64,000 nucleotides of DNA, from contig NC_081820.1 in the NCBI RefSeq assembly GCF_030704535.1, positions 23,232,001-23,296,000 of the forward strand. Reading direction: 5' to 3'. How positions within the stretch are numbered: the stretch's first letter is position 1; every line of letters starts with the position of its first letter. The position numbers and the translations under genes are program-made. The notes under the pieces were generated by a model, which saw only the letters and a list, made by a program, of their open reading frames with translations, was not told where the DNA came from and searched no databases. This DNA comes from Vitis vinifera. Taxonomy: Eukaryota; Streptophyta; Magnoliopsida; Vitales; Vitaceae. Below, piece after piece: positions 61,660 through 64,000 of the stretch.

Positions 61660-62766
61660 AACGTAACAGAAGGGTTTCCCGTTTTTTTATTCCAATTTTA
61701 CCCATTATGATGTAGGGCCTTCATGTGTATTGTTAGAGTCAATAAATCTTGGGAAAGAGGCGTTTATTGGAATAAAATTGATGATTTCATTAATGTGGAA
61801 TAATGCTAATTTTCATTAATGATTTTTCTTTTTCTTTTTTTGGGGATTTTAAAAATTATTAGAGAAATGCAAAAGAATAAAGCGGGAGAAAATGAGGAGG
61901 AAAATCAAAGACCAATTCATAATTTAAACAATATCTATTTTTTATGGTTTTAATAGAATAACAAAAAATCCAACAATTTTGATATTATACTATACTACTG
62001 AGCCAATTTTTTTATTAACATAATGACACCGATCCTTTATTATAACCCGTGTTATAGAATCCATTACTTTATTTTTTGTACCGACAATTAAAAATTGTTT
62101 TCTCGTGTATGAAGAAAAAGAACAAATGAATTTTATAGAATTTTTAAGAAATCCTTCAATTTCTTTTTGAAACAAATGAATAGTCATATGCTTTTTATAT
62201 TTGGTGAATAGTCACAACATTGGTATTGTGAAATATTGAGAAAGCCATTTTGGGAATCGGTTTGATTTTATCTTTGTTTGTTCTTATTGAATAAATGAAG
62301 ATATCGATCTTTCTTTAAAAAATAATTTTAGTAAAAATAAAATATAAATTAGAATTTCCAAACAAAGCAAGTTTATAATAAAAATAAAAATAGCTATGAT
62401 TTTTCAATTTTTCATAGTATTCATTCCTTTTAAAAGAGGAAAAATAAAACAAATTAAAAAAAGATAATGTCTTAATTTTTTTAAAGATAATGTCTTAATT
62501 TTTTTTAATTGGTAAATCATAATTAAGATAATCCATATAAAAAAATGAAATTAAAAAAAAGCCCAAAAATTTTAAAAAAAATTATATCAATTCATTTTAG
62601 TAAGAAATTCATTGTTTTTCAAGAAGAAAAAAAAAGAAAGTAATTAAATTATATTTTAAAAATTAAAAGAAAATGAAAAAAATTTAAAATTATTAATTTA
62701 AAATATAAAACAAAGAAAGATTATATATACATATGATTATAATAATCCTCCAAAGAAATAGTGAAA

Positions 62767-62799
<33 letters not shown>

Positions 62800-63045
62800 A
62801 ATAGATAAATAATATATGAGGTTGAAGGATAATAAATTAATAATAGAAAGAAACAGTCAAGATCTCCTGCCCAAAAACCCTTTCATCTTTCCTCGCCAAA
62901 ACTGTGTCACCCGCTAGTGACCTACCATCTTCGTCTCTCCAAAACAGCCCCTTCTCCAATCCAAAGCCAAAACCCTTATCTGCAAACCCTATAGAATGCA
63001 AATCTCAACGTAGAACCCATCGCTCTCATCACCAAGAACCCGTCA
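61660..63045. other. AT-rich spacer between ERDJ2 and the Tic22-like gene
   Basis: Head-to-head promoter region. Apart from the rps2 remnant and an AAT/AAAT microsatellite (about 62,768-62,812), no feature is seen. Confidence 0.55.
61999..62105 (-). pseudogene. rps2: Nuclear copy of chloroplast rps2, fragment
   Basis: The minus strand encodes [17 protein letters not shown], then RCHYVNKK, matching the core of plastid ribosomal protein S2, where known sequences read [17 protein letters not shown] and [12 protein letters not shown]. The following bases would continue into the WLGG part but a shifted A-run breaks the frame. Several substitutions are C-to-T. It lies in AT-rich intergenic DNA, far from any plastid-like context, so it is an old NUPT of about 110 bp. 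Flanking sequence is too decayed to assign. Confidence 0.75.
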
Positions 63046-63476
63046 ATGGATTCACCAACTCAACCCCAGAACCCTCCCCACCACCACCCCCTCAAGGCCG
63101 CCCACCAATTCTTCTGCTCCACTGCCTCCAATCTCCTCTCCCTCCTCCCCTCCAAAACGACGCCGTTTTCTCCTAAACCAGCTCCGGTGTGCTTCCCAAA
63201 CCCATCGAAGATCTGCGTCCCCCTCTTTTTTGCTTCCCCTGCCCCTCAACTTCCATCCTCCGAGTCAGCTCAGTCTAACTCGGCGTCCGCGACGAAGGGA
63301 GAGTCGCCGGAGTCGGGCTCAGCGTTCCCGAAGGATGTGAGAATCGGCGGCCTGAACACTTCCGCAAAAGGTGGGGGACCAGCGTTTGTGGGGCAGGTTT
63401 TCAGTATGTGTGATGTTTCTGGGAATGGTATCATGGCAGTTTCGAATCATTTTGATATACCTTTCATTTCGAAAAG
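63046..63476 (+). CDS. Tic22-like protein, exon 1 (partial, runs off the window)
   Basis: Exon 1 encodes 143 codons plus two bases, then a GT donor at 63,477; the rest lies beyond 64,000. The first 90 residues are Pro/Ser-rich without clear order (possible transit peptide: SLLPSKTTPFSPKPAP). The block KGGGPAFVGQVFSMCD through GNGIMAVSNHFDIPFISKR matches, from memory, the start of plant Tic22-like proteins (Arabidopsis At5g62650), related to the intermembrane-space component of the chloroplast import machinery. An overlapping frame from 62,904 is not the gene: it lacks the conserved block. A CGACGCCG motif within AAAACGACGCCGTTTT at about 63,154 is a promoter-type palindrome placed inside the coding part. 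The downstream sequence to 64,000 is intron. Confidence 0.65.
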
Positions 63477-64000
63477 GTCCGAGCTTTGTCTATCTTTCTG
63501 AGTATTGGCTGAATTGCTGTTAGTTTTTGAGTTTCTTGTCAGTAATTGCCATTGATAATTATCTATCAGAACTTTGATGGTTTGCCCGATTTCACGAACA
63601 TTTGAATAAAACGAGAAGAAATTGAACAATGGTTTTTGATTTCTTTTTCATTAAATTTGACCTGAGAATGGCTAGAACTGAGGGGAATATCGAAAGATTA
63701 ATGAGAAGATTTTCCATTTCCAATGATGGGAGGAAGCTTGTAGATAGCTTTGTATGGCAAAGAAAGATTCTTCTAGTTGGGTCAAGTAGATGGACTAAGT
63801 TTCTGTTCTTTTCTTTTATTTTATTTTTTCTTTCCTTTTCTTGAACTTGAATTGATCTGACCCGATAAAATGAATATATGTCTATTCAACTGAAGGTATT
63901 AGATAATTTGGCCTAGCTGAAATAACGTTTCTGAAGACGGGGATTTTTCGGTAATCTTAAGTTTACAAGAGTTCCTTAAGCCTTTAACTCTAGGCAGTTT

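Noticed and set aside
62904-63176. Pro-rich ORF overlapping the Tic22-like exon
   Set aside because: Different frame from the conserved FVGQVFSMCD block; the 63,046 ATG fits that block.

Overview
The window is eudicot nuclear DNA. Genes have many short exons with GT-AG, AT-rich introns, and intergenic space is filled with LTR retrotransposons, hAT-type elements and microsatellites. Protein matches and the style of the repeats suggest a woody eudicot, most likely grapevine (Vitis); the species call is inference from memory, not from a search. Exon joins below were made by eye from splice sites and reading phase, and all phases close.

Region 1 (1-30,765) is dominated by repeats. A unit of about 5.3 kb occurs twice in direct orientation. 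Copy A is 473-1192 plus 11,519-17,219; copy B is 22,290-23,014 plus 26,190-30,765. The unit holds a C2-domain (SRC2-like) gene and the 5' end of a PrimPol gene. Copy B has an intact C2 gene and leads into the complete PrimPol gene. Copy A has a frameshifted C2 gene and only PrimPol exons 1-4. Each copy carries insertions the other lacks, so each documents the other's empty sites: a 10.3-kb Ty3/gypsy element of the Tat type (1193-11,513, TSD GAGTA) and a composite of two inverted TRIMs (15,566-16,720) in A; a solo LTR with a nested hAT element (23,015-26,184, TSD AGATG) in B. A very large solo LTR (17,703-22,287) separates the copies.

Region 2 (26,900-64,000) is a gene row: C2 gene (+), PRIMPOL (+, 15 exons, 628 aa), SARD4-like ketimine reductase (+, intronless), a plastid-type protein of the Arabidopsis At3g49140 family (-, 11 exons, 506 aa), an EMB1417-like PPR protein (+, 5 coding exons, 295 aa), ERDJ2/Sec63 (-, 10 coding exons, 688 aa) and exon 1 of a Tic22-like gene (+, running off the window). 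The functions are housekeeping and largely unrelated: DNA damage tolerance, pipecolate synthesis for systemic resistance, organelle RNA work, ER translocation and plastid import. PRIMPOL and SARD4 appear to be neighbours in Arabidopsis too.

The most unusual signals are: (a) plant snRNA-type promoter modules (USE plus TATA) in all four TRIM LTRs at exactly 24 nt spacing and in a hAT element at 33 nt spacing; (b) a GTTTGGTTGCTGAGAAA motif just downstream of the 5' splice site of early introns in three different genes; (c) an antisense, apparently spliced gene with its own TATA box inside the Tat element; (d) a decayed nuclear copy of chloroplast rps2.
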